63,633 nucleotides of DNA from CAYILR01 sp964364175 (GCA_964364175.1 CAYILR010000022.1:1-63633), one strand, 5' to 3'; positions 53,275 to 62,667 are shown, numbered from the stretch's first letter. Notes: generated by a model not told the origin, from the letters alone. Numbers and translations are program-made.

Positions 53275-53686
53275 CCGGCAACTCATTCACCTTTTTCTGC
53301 AAACCCTCTCGCGGAAAGAACTTTGCCATCACGGTCCCAATTTTGCGAATCGAGTTCGCAATGGCACGCTCATAGTGAGTTCCTTGCAATTCGGACTTCA
53401 GCTCTCGAGCTACGCCCTGCCAGTACTCATTGCCCACTCTTTGATGAATCCCCACATCCCCACAAATAGCAAATTTTTTGCGACGCAAATTAAAGTACAA
53501 GAGAACAGCGTTGCGCTGCTCTGTCTGATGCAATCGATATCTGACGAAAATCTGATTCGCACTCTTCAATGGATCACGATCGATCCATCTACGACTCAAG
53601 TGAACAGAAATTTGGCCCGATGTTTTTTGCTCCGCCTCAGCAATTGCAACCACAATGGGTGAGCGCGAATGATTACCAGTCTCCAC
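53255..53686 (-). CDS. TPM-domain-like protein, short form
   Basis: The GTG at 53684-53686 follows GGAGGTGCAA, overlaps the upstream TPM gene by 14 nt and gives 143 residues; longer readings of the frame pass through the Gly-rich tail of that gene and are rejected. The sequence IAEAEQKTSGQISVHL, NAVLLYFNLRRKKFAICGDVGIHQRVG and SIRKIGTVMAKFFP matches the TPM/YgcG-type fold. No signal peptide is visible. It lies between the longer TPM gene and tolC. Confidence 0.75.
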   Translation of the reverse strand: METGNHSRSPIVVAIAEAEQKTSGQISVHLSRRWIDRDPLKSANQIFVRYRLHQTEQRNAVLLYFNLRRKKFAICGDVGIHQRVGNEYWQGVARELKSELQGTHYERAIANSIRKIGTVMAKFFPREGLQKKVNELPDDVTED

Positions 53687-54428
53687 TTGCACCTCCACCA
53701 CCCGACATTCCACCTCCGCCCAAAAATCCACCTCCAGAACCGCCTGAGCCCCCACCTCCAAAAATCCCGCCACCGCCCATTCCACCGAATCCCCTCCTGT
53801 ACCATCCTTGCGAAGTGTAATGGATCTCGGGACTAACCAACCGGAAAATGATCCAAAGCACGGTTCCAATTCCAAATAACAAAAACATAATCGCGCGCGC
53901 GTGCCCGGATCGATCCTCCATCTCTTCACTGAAAGGTAATTCTGAAGGCTGCTTCGCTTGAATGAGGGGACTTTCAACCGTTTTTAAAATTTCCCAAACG
54001 GCAGCAGAAAGCGCCGCTCCGGGTTCGCCCTGCTTGAGTCTCGGAGCCAAAATATTCCGGAGAATCAAGCCGGATTTCAAATCGGTCAGAAGTGGCTCCA
54101 AGCCGTATCCAACCTCAATCCGAGATTTATGTTCTTTCCAATAGAGCGCCAGCAGCACACCATTGTTTTTTGCCTTCTTGCCGATTTTCCATTCAGTGAA
54201 AACTCGGTTGGTGTAATCCACCGGCTCTTCGCCATTCAACTCGTTAAATACAGCGACAACGACCTGCTCGCCCGTCAAACGCTGATGCTCACTCAAGGTG
54301 CGAGAAATCCACTCGGCGCTTTTCGCGTCGATGACCCTGGGCTCATCGAGCAGGTACTGAGCAGGAGGTGGCGGTATGGATTGCCCCGCCCAAGCCAAAG
54401 ATAGTGCAACTCCCAGCGCTTGGATCAC
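53673..54428 (-). CDS. TPM-domain membrane protein (YgcG-like) with Gly-rich tail
   Basis: The 251-residue protein has an N-terminal signal segment, a TPM domain (about 25-165: LLDEPRVIDAKSAEWI, VVVAVFNELNG, NNGVLLALYWKEHKSRIEVGYGLEPLLTD), one membrane helix near 180-200, and a Gly/Ser-rich tail that ends GASGDW, as is usual in this family. TPM proteins often accompany LemA, as here. The role may be in membrane or envelope protein quality control; it is not settled. Confidence 0.87.
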   Translation of the reverse strand: MIQALGVALSLAWAGQSIPPPPAQYLLDEPRVIDAKSAEWISRTLSEHQRLTGEQVVVAVFNELNGEEPVDYTNRVFTEWKIGKKAKNNGVLLALYWKEHKSRIEVGYGLEPLLTDLKSGLILRNILAPRLKQGEPGAALSAAVWEILKTVESPLIQAKQPSELPFSEEMEDRSGHARAIMFLLFGIGTVLWIIFRLVSPEIHYTSQGWYRRGFGGMGGGGIFGGGGSGGSGGGFLGGGGMSGGGGASGDW

Positions 54429-54431
54429 TCG

Positions 54432-55013
54432 CTAGAATTCCACCTTGGGTGCTGTTTTTGCGCCTACATCCGCCTCAAAATAAGGTTTCTGTGCAAAACC
54501 CCGCATCGATGCAATGAACGACTGAGGAAATTTTCGAAGATAGGTATTCATCTCTTGCGAAGCCTGGTTGAATCGCTGGCGTTCTACCGTGATGCGATTT
54601 TCTGTGCCTTCAATTTGAGATTGAAGCTCCAGGAAATTTTGATTCGCTTTCAACTCGGGATATTTTTCCACAACCAGCATGAGACGTGAAAGTGCGCCGC
54701 TCAATTGAGCTTGAGCGTGTTCAAATTTTTTAAAATCTCCCTCTGAACCCAATTTGACTTGCCCCACCTGCGCCCGAGCTTTCGTGACTTCTTCCAGAAC
54801 CCGGGCCTCATGTTTGGCATAGCCTTTGACTGTGTTGACTAGATTCGGAATCAAATCTGCGCGACGCTGATAAACATTCTCGAGCTGTGCCTTCTTTTCG
54901 TTGACGGATTCGTCCAACTGCACGAGGGTGTTATTGACACCGACACCCCAAAAGATGGGAAGAACAACCAAAGCAAGAACAACACCTATGGCAACCAACA
55001 AACCATTTTTCAT
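54432..55013 (-). CDS. lemA: LemA-family membrane protein
   Basis: The ATG at 55011-55013 gives 193 residues beginning MKNGLLVAIGVVLALVVLP, one N-terminal membrane helix. The LemA pattern is clear: YNxLV-like NNTLVQLDESVNEKKAQLENVYQRRADLIPNLVNTVKGYAKHE, then ENRITVERQRFNQASQEMNTYLRKFP. LemA proteins are coiled-coil envelope proteins of unknown function that usually occur with TPM proteins. It leads the lemA-TPM-TPM-tolC-RND operon. Its start overlaps that of the divergent receptor gene. Confidence 0.92.
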   Translation of the reverse strand: MKNGLLVAIGVVLALVVLPIFWGVGVNNTLVQLDESVNEKKAQLENVYQRRADLIPNLVNTVKGYAKHEARVLEEVTKARAQVGQVKLGSEGDFKKFEHAQAQLSGALSRLMLVVEKYPELKANQNFLELQSQIEGTENRITVERQRFNQASQEMNTYLRKFPQSFIASMRGFAQKPYFEADVGAKTAPKVEF

Positions 55014-56817
55014 GTGCTTACTATGTGCATGCTTCCTGTCACTGTCAATCGACGTGCATGCGGAATCTAATTCTGCTCCACCCCCAACGCCTCTTCCCGC
55101 CGTCACCAACAACGACTTGGCCCCCGCCGACGTGCTCCAGGACAGTGCTCTGCTGCCGTCTCAATCCGTGGGCACACGAACTGACACAGGTGGGCAGGGT
55201 ATCGAACGCGGACTCAGCAACCAAACGCCTTTGCCTGTTTCGATGGCATCCACTCCGGGATCCTATACTTCGTTCCGAGGCTTGGGGCGATCCGCCGACG
55301 AAGTGAATTTTCAGGCATTTGGAGTTCCTTTGAACGGACCTCAGGGGGGTGGATACGATCTCTCTATTTTTCCGCAATACCTTTGGTCCGAATATCGTTA
55401 TCAATCCGGCCCGAGCTTGGGCAGCTTTGATCCACGTGCCTCGGCGGGAACTGTCTCGCTTGTTCCCTGGACACAGAAAGCATTGCAGTCGAAGGATCCC
55501 TACGGATTTCGATTTCAGCAAACTCACGCTTTCGGTAGTCAAAGCCAGATTTCACTCGGCGGACATTCGGGCGGCGCTGTAGCTGCAATGCTGGGTTACA
55601 GCGATGGCTACGCGCGAGGACCCAGTGGCTCACTCAGCACAAAATGGACTCAGGGCCGTTTCGAAGGCCGAATGCATTTTTTGGGAACTGATCTGAATGT
55701 GCGGACACCGGGTTCGCGAAATTTCCCCACACCTCAAGCTCGTCAAGTCACCACCCGACTGCTCCCCGTGGTGCAGGGGGATTATGTTCTCTCCGATGAG
55801 TCACGAGTCAAAACCAGTTTCTTTTACGACACGAACTCAATCCAATTCTCTGATCCAGATTCTCAGTTCTCAGACACTTCGCATGCACAGCAGATCGGTG
55901 CTGATTCGGTGTTGATTCGCGGGCCACTGAAGCTCGGGGCCGGAATGCGATATGTGACTTACGAAACGACTTCTTTTGCGAGTCGCTCGCAAACCCAGGT
56001 TCGACTCCAAGGCAGCCGGATTTATGATTTAGGAATTGTGGAATTGGAGCCTTTGCTTCAAGGCCTGGTCATTCAACCTGGATCGGTTTTGCCTGAAGCC
56101 GCTCTGACCACGCGTCGTGAGTGGACTCCACAGATTTTTTCAACTCACGCTAGGGTTGCTTATTCCAAGCGAGTGCCAACGATGGTGGATCTTTATTATC
56201 GTGATCCCTGGTTTGTCGGAAATGCAAACCTGACCTCCGAAACTGTTTACACGGGGCTTGTGGGCGCAGATTGGAAGCTGGGACGGGTCAGCAATTCCGT
56301 TCAAACCTATGTGCAATCGATGCAAGATGCGATCGTACCCAGCAAAGCTGGGAGAAGAAGCACTCTAGTGAATTCTGGCAGCGCATGGATTGCATCAGCG
56401 ATGCACACGATTCGTGTCACACTCAATGATTGGTGCGAAGTGAGCAATGGATTGAACTGGACCAATTCTGCGATTACCCGATTGGGAACTCCCTATCCTT
56501 ACTTGCCCATGTGGACAAGTTTGCTGAATGGGACCGTGCATGCTTTGGGAGATGATCCCAAATGGAGTCTGACACAGACTCTGCGTACTGCCACCGGAGC
56601 ACCCGCCGATTCTGGGCATCGCGTGGGCGGTTATACTTTGTGGGATATGAGCGCACGCCTGCGAATCGCGCGAATTCGCGAACTGACGAGTTCGACGCAG
56701 AGTCTCTATGTGGGAGGAAGAATCGAGAATGTCTTAGGACGAAAAAACATTGAGCTCGTCAGGGATTATCCTTTACCCGGACGCACTTGGATCGCCAACC
56801 TGACTGCTGAGTTTTAA
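54988..56817 (+). CDS. TonB-dependent receptor-like outer-membrane protein
   Basis: The start at 54988 gives a sensible signal peptide (MATNKPFFMCLLCACFLSL...DVHA); the ATG at 55012 lacks a basic region. The 609-residue protein has a plug-like N-terminal domain (TSFRGLGRSADEVNFQAFG, SLGSFDPRASAGTVSL) and a beta-barrel rich in alternating aromatic residues that ends in Phe (NLTAEF). A TonB box is not obvious. Its ligand is unknown. The 5' end overlaps lemA and the 3' end overlaps the receiver-TPR gene by 45 bp. Confidence 0.8.
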   Translation: MATNKPFFMCLLCACFLSLSIDVHAESNSAPPPTPLPAVTNNDLAPADVLQDSALLPSQSVGTRTDTGGQGIERGLSNQTPLPVSMASTPGSYTSFRGLGRSADEVNFQAFGVPLNGPQGGGYDLSIFPQYLWSEYRYQSGPSLGSFDPRASAGTVSLVPWTQKALQSKDPYGFRFQQTHAFGSQSQISLGGHSGGAVAAMLGYSDGYARGPSGSLSTKWTQGRFEGRMHFLGTDLNVRTPGSRNFPTPQARQVTTRLLPVVQGDYVLSDESRVKTSFFYDTNSIQFSDPDSQFSDTSHAQQIGADSVLIRGPLKLGAGMRYVTYETTSFASRSQTQVRLQGSRIYDLGIVELEPLLQGLVIQPGSVLPEAALTTRREWTPQIFSTHARVAYSKRVPTMVDLYYRDPWFVGNANLTSETVYTGLVGADWKLGRVSNSVQTYVQSMQDAIVPSKAGRRSTLVNSGSAWIASAMHTIRVTLNDWCEVSNGLNWTNSAITRLGTPYPYLPMWTSLLNGTVHALGDDPKWSLTQTLRTATGAPADSGHRVGGYTLWDMSARLRIARIRELTSSTQSLYVGGRIENVLGRKNIELVRDYPLPGRTWIANLTAEF

Positions 56818-58143
56818 TTCGCGACCTAAAAAACCTAAGAATCGTTCTTGATGATCCGGATAAGCTTGATAAGCCTCATAAGCAAGCGCCTCTGCAACCC
56901 GCTTTGATTTCGCTTCAAGCGCTTTTTGAATAATAATGTCGTATAGTTTGAGGTTGTGAACACCATTACGAATTAGCTCTCGCCCCTTTTCGATAATTGC
57001 AAAAGAAGACTGAGATAATAAGCTGTAAATCTCAAAATCCAGGAGTCTCCAAGTGGCATCTAATTTGACTTCATCTGGAAGCGAATCCAACAGTTCTCTC
57101 CCCAAAGCAGGCTCGTTGTATTTAATGAACGAGTCAATGATACGTCGAATTATTTTTAGATCCCATTGAGAAGCCAATATTGCTTGCCTAAACAAGTCGT
57201 ATGCTTTTTTTTCATTTTTTATGGATAGGAAATAAATTCCAGAAATCACCAGGCTGGCGTACATCGCCCGGCTCAACTCGGCAGGGCGTTCCTCAGTTTC
57301 CACATACAACTCATAGAAATGGTCGATGTCTTCGTAGTTTTTCGTATAATTCATCAGCTTCATCATCGAAATCTGCGTTCCGGTATTGATCGGGAAAATA
57401 TGGCTCAATTTCTTCCCAATGGCGTACGCCTCGGATTCACGCGACTGCTTGGTATAAAGCTGCTGCAGCCCCAACATGCACTGATAATGATACTCATTGA
57501 ACGTCAATCCTTGGCGATAATATTCTTCAGCATCTTTTAGATTTTGTTTTATTTCATTGACCTTTCCCAGGTAAAAAAATGGCAAACAAGGCTTTTCGCT
57601 CAACGAAACAGCGGATTTAAATTTGATCTCAGCTTCATTCAGATCACGGGCAGCAAGAAAAGATTTTCCTTGGCTCATCAATAGTTGATAGGGGTTCGGC
57701 GCGGATTTGGACGAAAACACGTCCATGAGCCTGTTCTTCAAAAGCAATGTAGTAAAAGGTTTGAGGATGTAAAAATCAACATCTTCCTCCACCGCCTGAG
57801 CAATTGAGCTCTCACTGCTACTGGCCGTAATCAATCCGAACAAAATATCTTTTGATTCAGGCTGAGATTGGCTGATTTTTTTGGCCTGCTGAAATACATT
57901 CAGTCCATTTTTGTCATCAATTTTGTAATCAGAAATCACCACCGAGGGAGCTTGCTTTTTTATTTCAGACAAGGCTGTTTTGTAATCCAACGCCAACGAG
58001 ATATGGTGCGATCGGGCGCCTAAATCCGTGATGGCTCTCGCCACTGAACTTCGAATCGCTGGTGAGGGATCAACAATGAGAACTTTCTTGTCCTTCAAAA
58101 ATGCCTGACATTTGCTCACATCGCCTGATTCGTCGGTACTCAT
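56773..58143 (-). CDS. Response regulator with receiver domain and TPR-like repeats
   Basis: The preferred ATG (58141-58143) lies 4 bp after the PilZ-like stop and gives 456 residues. The receiver domain (about 18-145) keeps the acidic pair in VLIVDPS, phospho-acceptor Asp in VISDYKID, Ser/Thr in TASSSES and Lys in ILKPF. The rest is made of helical TPR-type repeats (PFFYLGKVNEIKQNLKDAEEYYRQGL). It has no DNA-binding or enzymatic output, so it probably works by protein contact. It ends the patatin-PilZ operon. Confidence 0.87.
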   Translation of the reverse strand: MSTDESGDVSKCQAFLKDKKVLIVDPSPAIRSSVARAITDLGARSHHISLALDYKTALSEIKKQAPSVVISDYKIDDKNGLNVFQQAKKISQSQPESKDILFGLITASSSESSIAQAVEEDVDFYILKPFTTLLLKNRLMDVFSSKSAPNPYQLLMSQGKSFLAARDLNEAEIKFKSAVSLSEKPCLPFFYLGKVNEIKQNLKDAEEYYRQGLTFNEYHYQCMLGLQQLYTKQSRESEAYAIGKKLSHIFPINTGTQISMMKLMNYTKNYEDIDHFYELYVETEERPAELSRAMYASLVISGIYFLSIKNEKKAYDLFRQAILASQWDLKIIRRIIDSFIKYNEPALGRELLDSLPDEVKLDATWRLLDFEIYSLLSQSSFAIIEKGRELIRNGVHNLKLYDIIIQKALEAKSKRVAEALAYEAYQAYPDHQERFLGFLGRELKLSSQVGDPSASG

Positions 58144-58147
58144 ATTT

Positions 58148-58579
58148 TTATACCCCACGCATTTCAAAGAATAGTTTATCGAATTTTCTTTGTTTTTTAT
58201 TGATTAGTTTTAAAAAAATCCTCCATCCGTCTGATTCACGTGCTGAGGAAGCAAATTCAATTTGAACACTGTCCCAGTCCCGGGTTCTTTCTTCATAAGA
58301 AATTTTTTTGACTTTGGCTGGAATTTCAAAATAATGGATTTTTTCCAGAACTGAAAAACTCAGCACTATTTCCACTTTTTCATCCATTTCGTAAAATCCC
58401 GCAGGTGCATGAATCAACAATCCAGATTCGCTGATCTCGAGCAGCTGAATCATCAAAAGTTTTTCGCTCTGCTTCCGCGCAGCACTCCATTCGATGGGGA
58501 GGCTTGTCTTGTGCGCTTTGATGATCAGTTTAACATCATGCGCGTTTTCGGTTTTCTTCAATTGGGTAATTCGTTTCAT
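58148..58579 (-). CDS. PilZ-like domain protein
   Basis: The 143-residue protein resembles PilZ beta-barrels: LEISESGLLIHAP near residue 48, a VEIVLSFSVLEKIHYFEIPAKVKKI strand pair, and a C-terminal VQIEFASSA region followed by a helix. The c-di-GMP motif is degenerate: I see no RxxxR, and D/NxSxxG is present as EISESG. It may bind partners rather than c-di-GMP. Its ATG overlaps the lipase stop by 4 nt. Confidence 0.75.
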   Translation of the reverse strand: MKRITQLKKTENAHDVKLIIKAHKTSLPIEWSAARKQSEKLLMIQLLEISESGLLIHAPAGFYEMDEKVEIVLSFSVLEKIHYFEIPAKVKKISYEERTRDWDSVQIEFASSARESDGWRIFLKLINKKQRKFDKLFFEMRGV

Positions 58580-60153
58580 AATTGTAATTCAACAGACCCA
58601 CGAGAAGTGGCTTCTTTTAAATGCTGATTCAAGCTGTCCAGTTCTGCCAAAACCCGCTCTCTGCTACATTGGATAACAAATGGGATCAAATCGGTATCCA
58701 AGGCTGCAAGGCGGCCGAGTTTCAATTGAATCCCGATCACCTCCACATCTGGCATCAAGGACAGAGTTTGAATGTGATGGTAAATTCTATTGTCCAAAAC
58801 CATGTCCAACAGCCTGGATGTCACCAATAACTTACTTTCTGAGGAAACTTTTTTTTCTAATTTTTGAATAAACTCAATCTCGGAGGATCTGCAGCGCAAA
58901 TCGATATAAAATATTTTTAGTTTTTTTGGAGTCTCGTCTGGCTTGTGTATGCGATCCCGCTTCCATTTAAGAAATGGATGAAAAACTGGAAGCTCCTCCC
59001 CAATCATACCATCGACCAGCAGATGGTTCTTTCCACGAGCATCCTTGATATTCATCGGACTGAACAGCAGAGGAATACTAGATGATGCAATCGTCGCACT
59101 CATCCCATCCGTCCCAATCATCACATCTTCCATGTACGGTGGAATCAAATGAGGCTCAGTGAGAACAAAAGTTTTTTTATCCTCATGGCGAGTCGCAATG
59201 GAGTAGCACGGGATTTGACGTGCCAGCGGATCTCTCTTTTTGATGAGGCGGTCAGCAGCGCGCCTAAAAACTTTTTCCACGTCAATAATGCCAGTTCCGA
59301 CGCCGCCCCTGCCACGATTGAATATTTTACTTTTTATAATATTGTAGATCAGGCTCGGGCGAAGCCCCTGTAGCGCAAAATCTGGATATTTATTCAGGTA
59401 AAAATCATACCCGCCGGCTTCGATCGCCTCGGGTGCTACGCCCAATGAGTAAGTATACCCCACCAACGCACCGCCCGAGCAGCCCCAGACCTCATGGATC
59501 GAATCCCTGGCCCCCAACTGATCAATGATTTTGAGGAGCGTCGGAATCCCATACATTCGGAACCCTCCACCTCCGAGACTCAACACAACTCGCGAATCCG
59601 GATCTTCAAACCACTGCTTGATGCAAGGAAGCCGCAACTGCGCAGTAGGCTCTCCTAGGGTGTATTCCAAACTGTGCGTCTTCCAGTAATAGCGACGATC
59701 ACGCCCAGCAATATCCAAGACAAAAGTCTGTTCTGGGACAGAGGGGTGTTCAGGCGATCGAATCGCCTCCACTGCGCTCACGTTTCTGCCCACATATTCA
59801 ACACTCAACCAGGGTCGAGATTTCATGAACAAGTAGATTTCATGCTTAGTTCTATAATTGGGGGAGTCCTGCAAACTTGCTTTGAATCCGATTTTTATTT
59901 TTGAATCGATTAAATGTAGCTCTTCTCCAGAACACTTCGACTCCACCGCGTGCGAAAGCGCTTCAATCAGCTTTAAATTTTTTGATTTCGATCTCAGGCA
60001 CAGCGCCGTGTGCGCCGAGAAATAATACTCAATCCCAATGCCATCCAAATCCTTCTTTAAGTAAAAAAAATGATGAAGTTTTGACTTTTGAATGAGTTTA
60101 CTGAGTCGAGTATCTGACCGTATTGTGAAGAATACAAACTCCTTTATGGCCAT
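58576..60153 (-). CDS. Patatin-like phospholipase
   Basis: The start is taken at the ATG at 60151-60153 (525 residues); a TTG at 60186 is possible. A roughly 180-residue N-terminal region is followed by the patatin domain: LGGGGFRMYG (oxyanion loop) near residue 203, GCSGGALVG with the nucleophile Ser near 233, and VDGMIGEELP with the catalytic Asp near 390. The enzyme should cleave acyl chains from phospholipids. It heads an operon with PilZ-like and receiver-TPR genes, and is divergent from the fadD pair, so lipid turnover under signal control is a reasonable guess. Confidence 0.87.
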   Translation of the reverse strand: MAIKEFVFFTIRSDTRLSKLIQKSKLHHFFYLKKDLDGIGIEYYFSAHTALCLRSKSKNLKLIEALSHAVESKCSGEELHLIDSKIKIGFKASLQDSPNYRTKHEIYLFMKSRPWLSVEYVGRNVSAVEAIRSPEHPSVPEQTFVLDIAGRDRRYYWKTHSLEYTLGEPTAQLRLPCIKQWFEDPDSRVVLSLGGGGFRMYGIPTLLKIIDQLGARDSIHEVWGCSGGALVGYTYSLGVAPEAIEAGGYDFYLNKYPDFALQGLRPSLIYNIIKSKIFNRGRGGVGTGIIDVEKVFRRAADRLIKKRDPLARQIPCYSIATRHEDKKTFVLTEPHLIPPYMEDVMIGTDGMSATIASSSIPLLFSPMNIKDARGKNHLLVDGMIGEELPVFHPFLKWKRDRIHKPDETPKKLKIFYIDLRCRSSEIEFIQKLEKKVSSESKLLVTSRLLDMVLDNRIYHHIQTLSLMPDVEVIGIQLKLGRLAALDTDLIPFVIQCSRERVLAELDSLNQHLKEATSRGSVELQL

Positions 60154-60289
60154 AACTTGGATTTTATCGGCATTAAAACGCTGCAAGTTGATCGAAATAA
60201 CAATCTTTAGCTAAGATTTATTAAATTGATTCCATGCATTATAGTTAAATGGGTTGATATATGGCTCAAAAATTCCGATCCGTTGGTTT

Positions 60290-60931
60290 ATGAATATGCT
60301 GTTCAAACACAAAACCTATCATGAGCTGTCCCCCTGGTTCCGAGTGTTCAGGAATCGGATCGCCAAGCAAATACACCTCGATTTGAGTTATTCTTTGGAG
60401 GATTTGGCGGCCGAATCGAGGCCAATTCTACACATTCATTCGCACCATAGTGCATCTAGCTGGCTCGCATCTCTTGCCGCGATCATATCTCACTATTGCG
60501 AGAACGGCCTTGGGCATCGCGTACCTGCTGGGGTTTTTGATCATGCTTTGCGACACCAAGACGATTATCGAAACGCTCTGACCGCTGGAAAAATTCACGA
60601 TCTGACTGTGAATTTTTCGAATCCCGCAAAATTCATAGAACTTGCCTTGGAGTCAAAAGCAACCATCTGCTTGTACACATCCATGAGCAATCCTCAACGC
60701 AAACGCAAGATCAGGAAAATCGAAAAACTAGGAGTTCAGTCCGTGATTTACACTCCAGAACTCACGCTCGAACAGCTTTCCCAGGACAAAAACGAAAGAA
60801 AACTTCAGCTCAATCAAGAAGCAGAGCTGATTCGTGGAAAAATCCGCTGCATGGCCGATGATCTGCATAAAAAATATGCTGCTTCTTCTGATTTAACCTC
60901 TGAATTTGATGGCACCGACCAATTTGAATAG
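60290..60931 (+). CDS. Unknown protein upstream of fadD
   Basis: The ATG at 60290 gives 213 residues (MNMLFKHKTYHELSPWF). A longer frame from a TTG at 60254 is less likely. The protein has a His-rich segment near residue 46 (ILHIHSHHSASSW) followed by a hydrophobic stretch, and a charged C-terminal region. I do not recognise the family. It is 20 bp upstream of the fatty acid-CoA ligase gene and divergent from the lipase operon, which suggests a lipid-related role. Confidence 0.6.
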   Translation: MNMLFKHKTYHELSPWFRVFRNRIAKQIHLDLSYSLEDLAAESRPILHIHSHHSASSWLASLAAIISHYCENGLGHRVPAGVFDHALRHQDDYRNALTAGKIHDLTVNFSNPAKFIELALESKATICLYTSMSNPQRKRKIRKIEKLGVQSVIYTPELTLEQLSQDKNERKLQLNQEAELIRGKIRCMADDLHKKYAASSDLTSEFDGTDQFE

Positions 60932-60951
60932 GCTCTATCGCGCTCAAAGAA

Positions 60952-62667
60952 ATGGCTGGATTTGTGCAAATGCAAAATAGATGGCTTAAAAATTACCCGC
61001 AGGGAGTCCCTCACACGATAGACGCATCACAGCACTCGTCCATTATCGATGCCATTGAAAAAACATTTCAAAAACACTCAGTCCTCCCTGCTTTTTCAAA
61101 TCAGGGGAGCACACTGAGCTATGATCAGGTCAACCAACTCAGTTTGCACTTTGCAGCCTACTTGCAAAAAAAACTGGGCCTGAAAAAAGGCGATCGTATT
61201 TCAATCGTCCTGCCTAATCTGCTGCAATACCCAGTCGTTCTTTTTGGCGCTCTGCGGGCCGGCTTAGTCGTGGTGAACACAAACCCACAATACACATCGC
61301 GCGAGATGGAACATCAATTCAAAGATGCGGGGGTCAAGGCCGTCGTTATTCTGGCTAATTTTGTGCAGAAGATTGAGAGCATCCTTCCCAATTATCCCAT
61401 CGAGCACATCATCATCACCGAGGTAGGCGATCTTTTTTCACTCCCCAAAAAATTAGTGACAAACATCATGCTCCGCCCCTTCAAAAAAATAGTATCACTC
61501 CGTTCAATCCCGGGTGCCATTTCGCTTCGCGAAGCATTGATTCGCGGAAAAAAAATAGACTTTGAACCCGTCCCAATTGCCCCTGAGGATTTGGCATTCC
61601 TACAGTATACCGGTGAAACAACAGGAATTTCCAAGGGAGTGATGCTGTCTCATCGAAATATTATTGCTAACATGATGCAGACTGAAGCTTGGATTTCACC
61701 TTGTTTGGAGAAAAAAAATGACATCCTCATCACGGCTTTGCCACTTTGCCATGTTTTTTCTCTCACAGTGAACTGCTTGGTTTTCATGCAATTCGGGGGA
61801 CTCAATGTTCTGATTACAAATCCGCGGGACATTTCCGGATTCATTCGCGAACTGAAGCGACACAAATTCACGGTTATGACTGGTGTCAATACACTCTTCA
61901 GTTCACTTCTCAATTCGCCTGAATTCTCGAAAATCGATTTTTCAAACCTGAAGCTCAGTGTGGCTGGAGCTATGACTCTGCAAAAATCAGTGGCTGAAAA
62001 ATGGAGCCAGCTCACTGGCTCTTTGATCATTGAAGGTTATGGATTGACTGAGGCCTCCCCCGTCGTTTCAGTCAATCCTCCTAATTCCGCTGCAAAAGTC
62101 GGAAGCATTGGATTGCCACTCCCCTCTACTGAAGTGCGCTTGCTCAACGACTCAGGGAAAGACGTGGTGGTCGGCCAACCCGGCGAAATCTGCGTTCGTG
62201 GCCCGCAAGTGATGAAGGGATATTGGAACCAGCCAGAGGAGACCCATCGCGTTCTCAAAGAAGGTTGGTTGCACACCGGTGACATTGCTGTTGAGGATTC
62301 GGATGGTTTTTTGACCATCGTGGATCGCAAAAAAGAGCTGATTCTGATCTCAGGCTTCAAGGTATATCCCAGTGAAGTGGAATCTGTGGTTGCAACACAT
62401 CCGGCTGTTCTAGAGGTAGCTGCCCTCGGCGTTCCTGATTCTAAATCCGGTGAAGTGGTGAAAATTTTTGTGGTTAGGAAAAAGGGACACTCAGTTCAAG
62501 CGCAGGAACTGATCGATTTTTGCCGCCGTACATTGACCGCGTACAAAGTTCCAAAATTTGTCGAATTTCGCCAAGAATTGCCCAAAAGCAACGTAGGCAA
62601 AATCCTGAGGCGTGCACTCAAAGCACCACCCCCACCCGCTGTAGAAGGTCCTGTTCCAGAGCTATGA
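60952..62667 (+). CDS. fadD: Long-chain fatty acid-CoA ligase
   Basis: The 571-residue protein is close in layout to FadD: NRWLKNYP start, KGDRISIVLPN, GLVVVNTNPQYTSREM, the AMP-binding motif near residue 218, ALPLCHVFSLTVNCL, VEGYGLTE-like IEGYGLTEASPVV, GWLHTGDIAV and LTAYKVPKFVEF, SNVGKILRR. It activates fatty acids for beta-oxidation or lipid synthesis. One oddity is Glu222 in the P-loop-like YTGETTG, where an invariant Gly is expected; catalysis may be altered. Start 60952 is adopted, 60970 is possible. Confidence 0.93.
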   Translation: MAGFVQMQNRWLKNYPQGVPHTIDASQHSSIIDAIEKTFQKHSVLPAFSNQGSTLSYDQVNQLSLHFAAYLQKKLGLKKGDRISIVLPNLLQYPVVLFGALRAGLVVVNTNPQYTSREMEHQFKDAGVKAVVILANFVQKIESILPNYPIEHIIITEVGDLFSLPKKLVTNIMLRPFKKIVSLRSIPGAISLREALIRGKKIDFEPVPIAPEDLAFLQYTGETTGISKGVMLSHRNIIANMMQTEAWISPCLEKKNDILITALPLCHVFSLTVNCLVFMQFGGLNVLITNPRDISGFIRELKRHKFTVMTGVNTLFSSLLNSPEFSKIDFSNLKLSVAGAMTLQKSVAEKWSQLTGSLIIEGYGLTEASPVVSVNPPNSAAKVGSIGLPLPSTEVRLLNDSGKDVVVGQPGEICVRGPQVMKGYWNQPEETHRVLKEGWLHTGDIAVEDSDGFLTIVDRKKELILISGFKVYPSEVESVVATHPAVLEVAALGVPDSKSGEVVKIFVVRKKGHSVQAQELIDFCRRTLTAYKVPKFVEFRQELPKSNVGKILRRALKAPPPPAVEGPVPEL

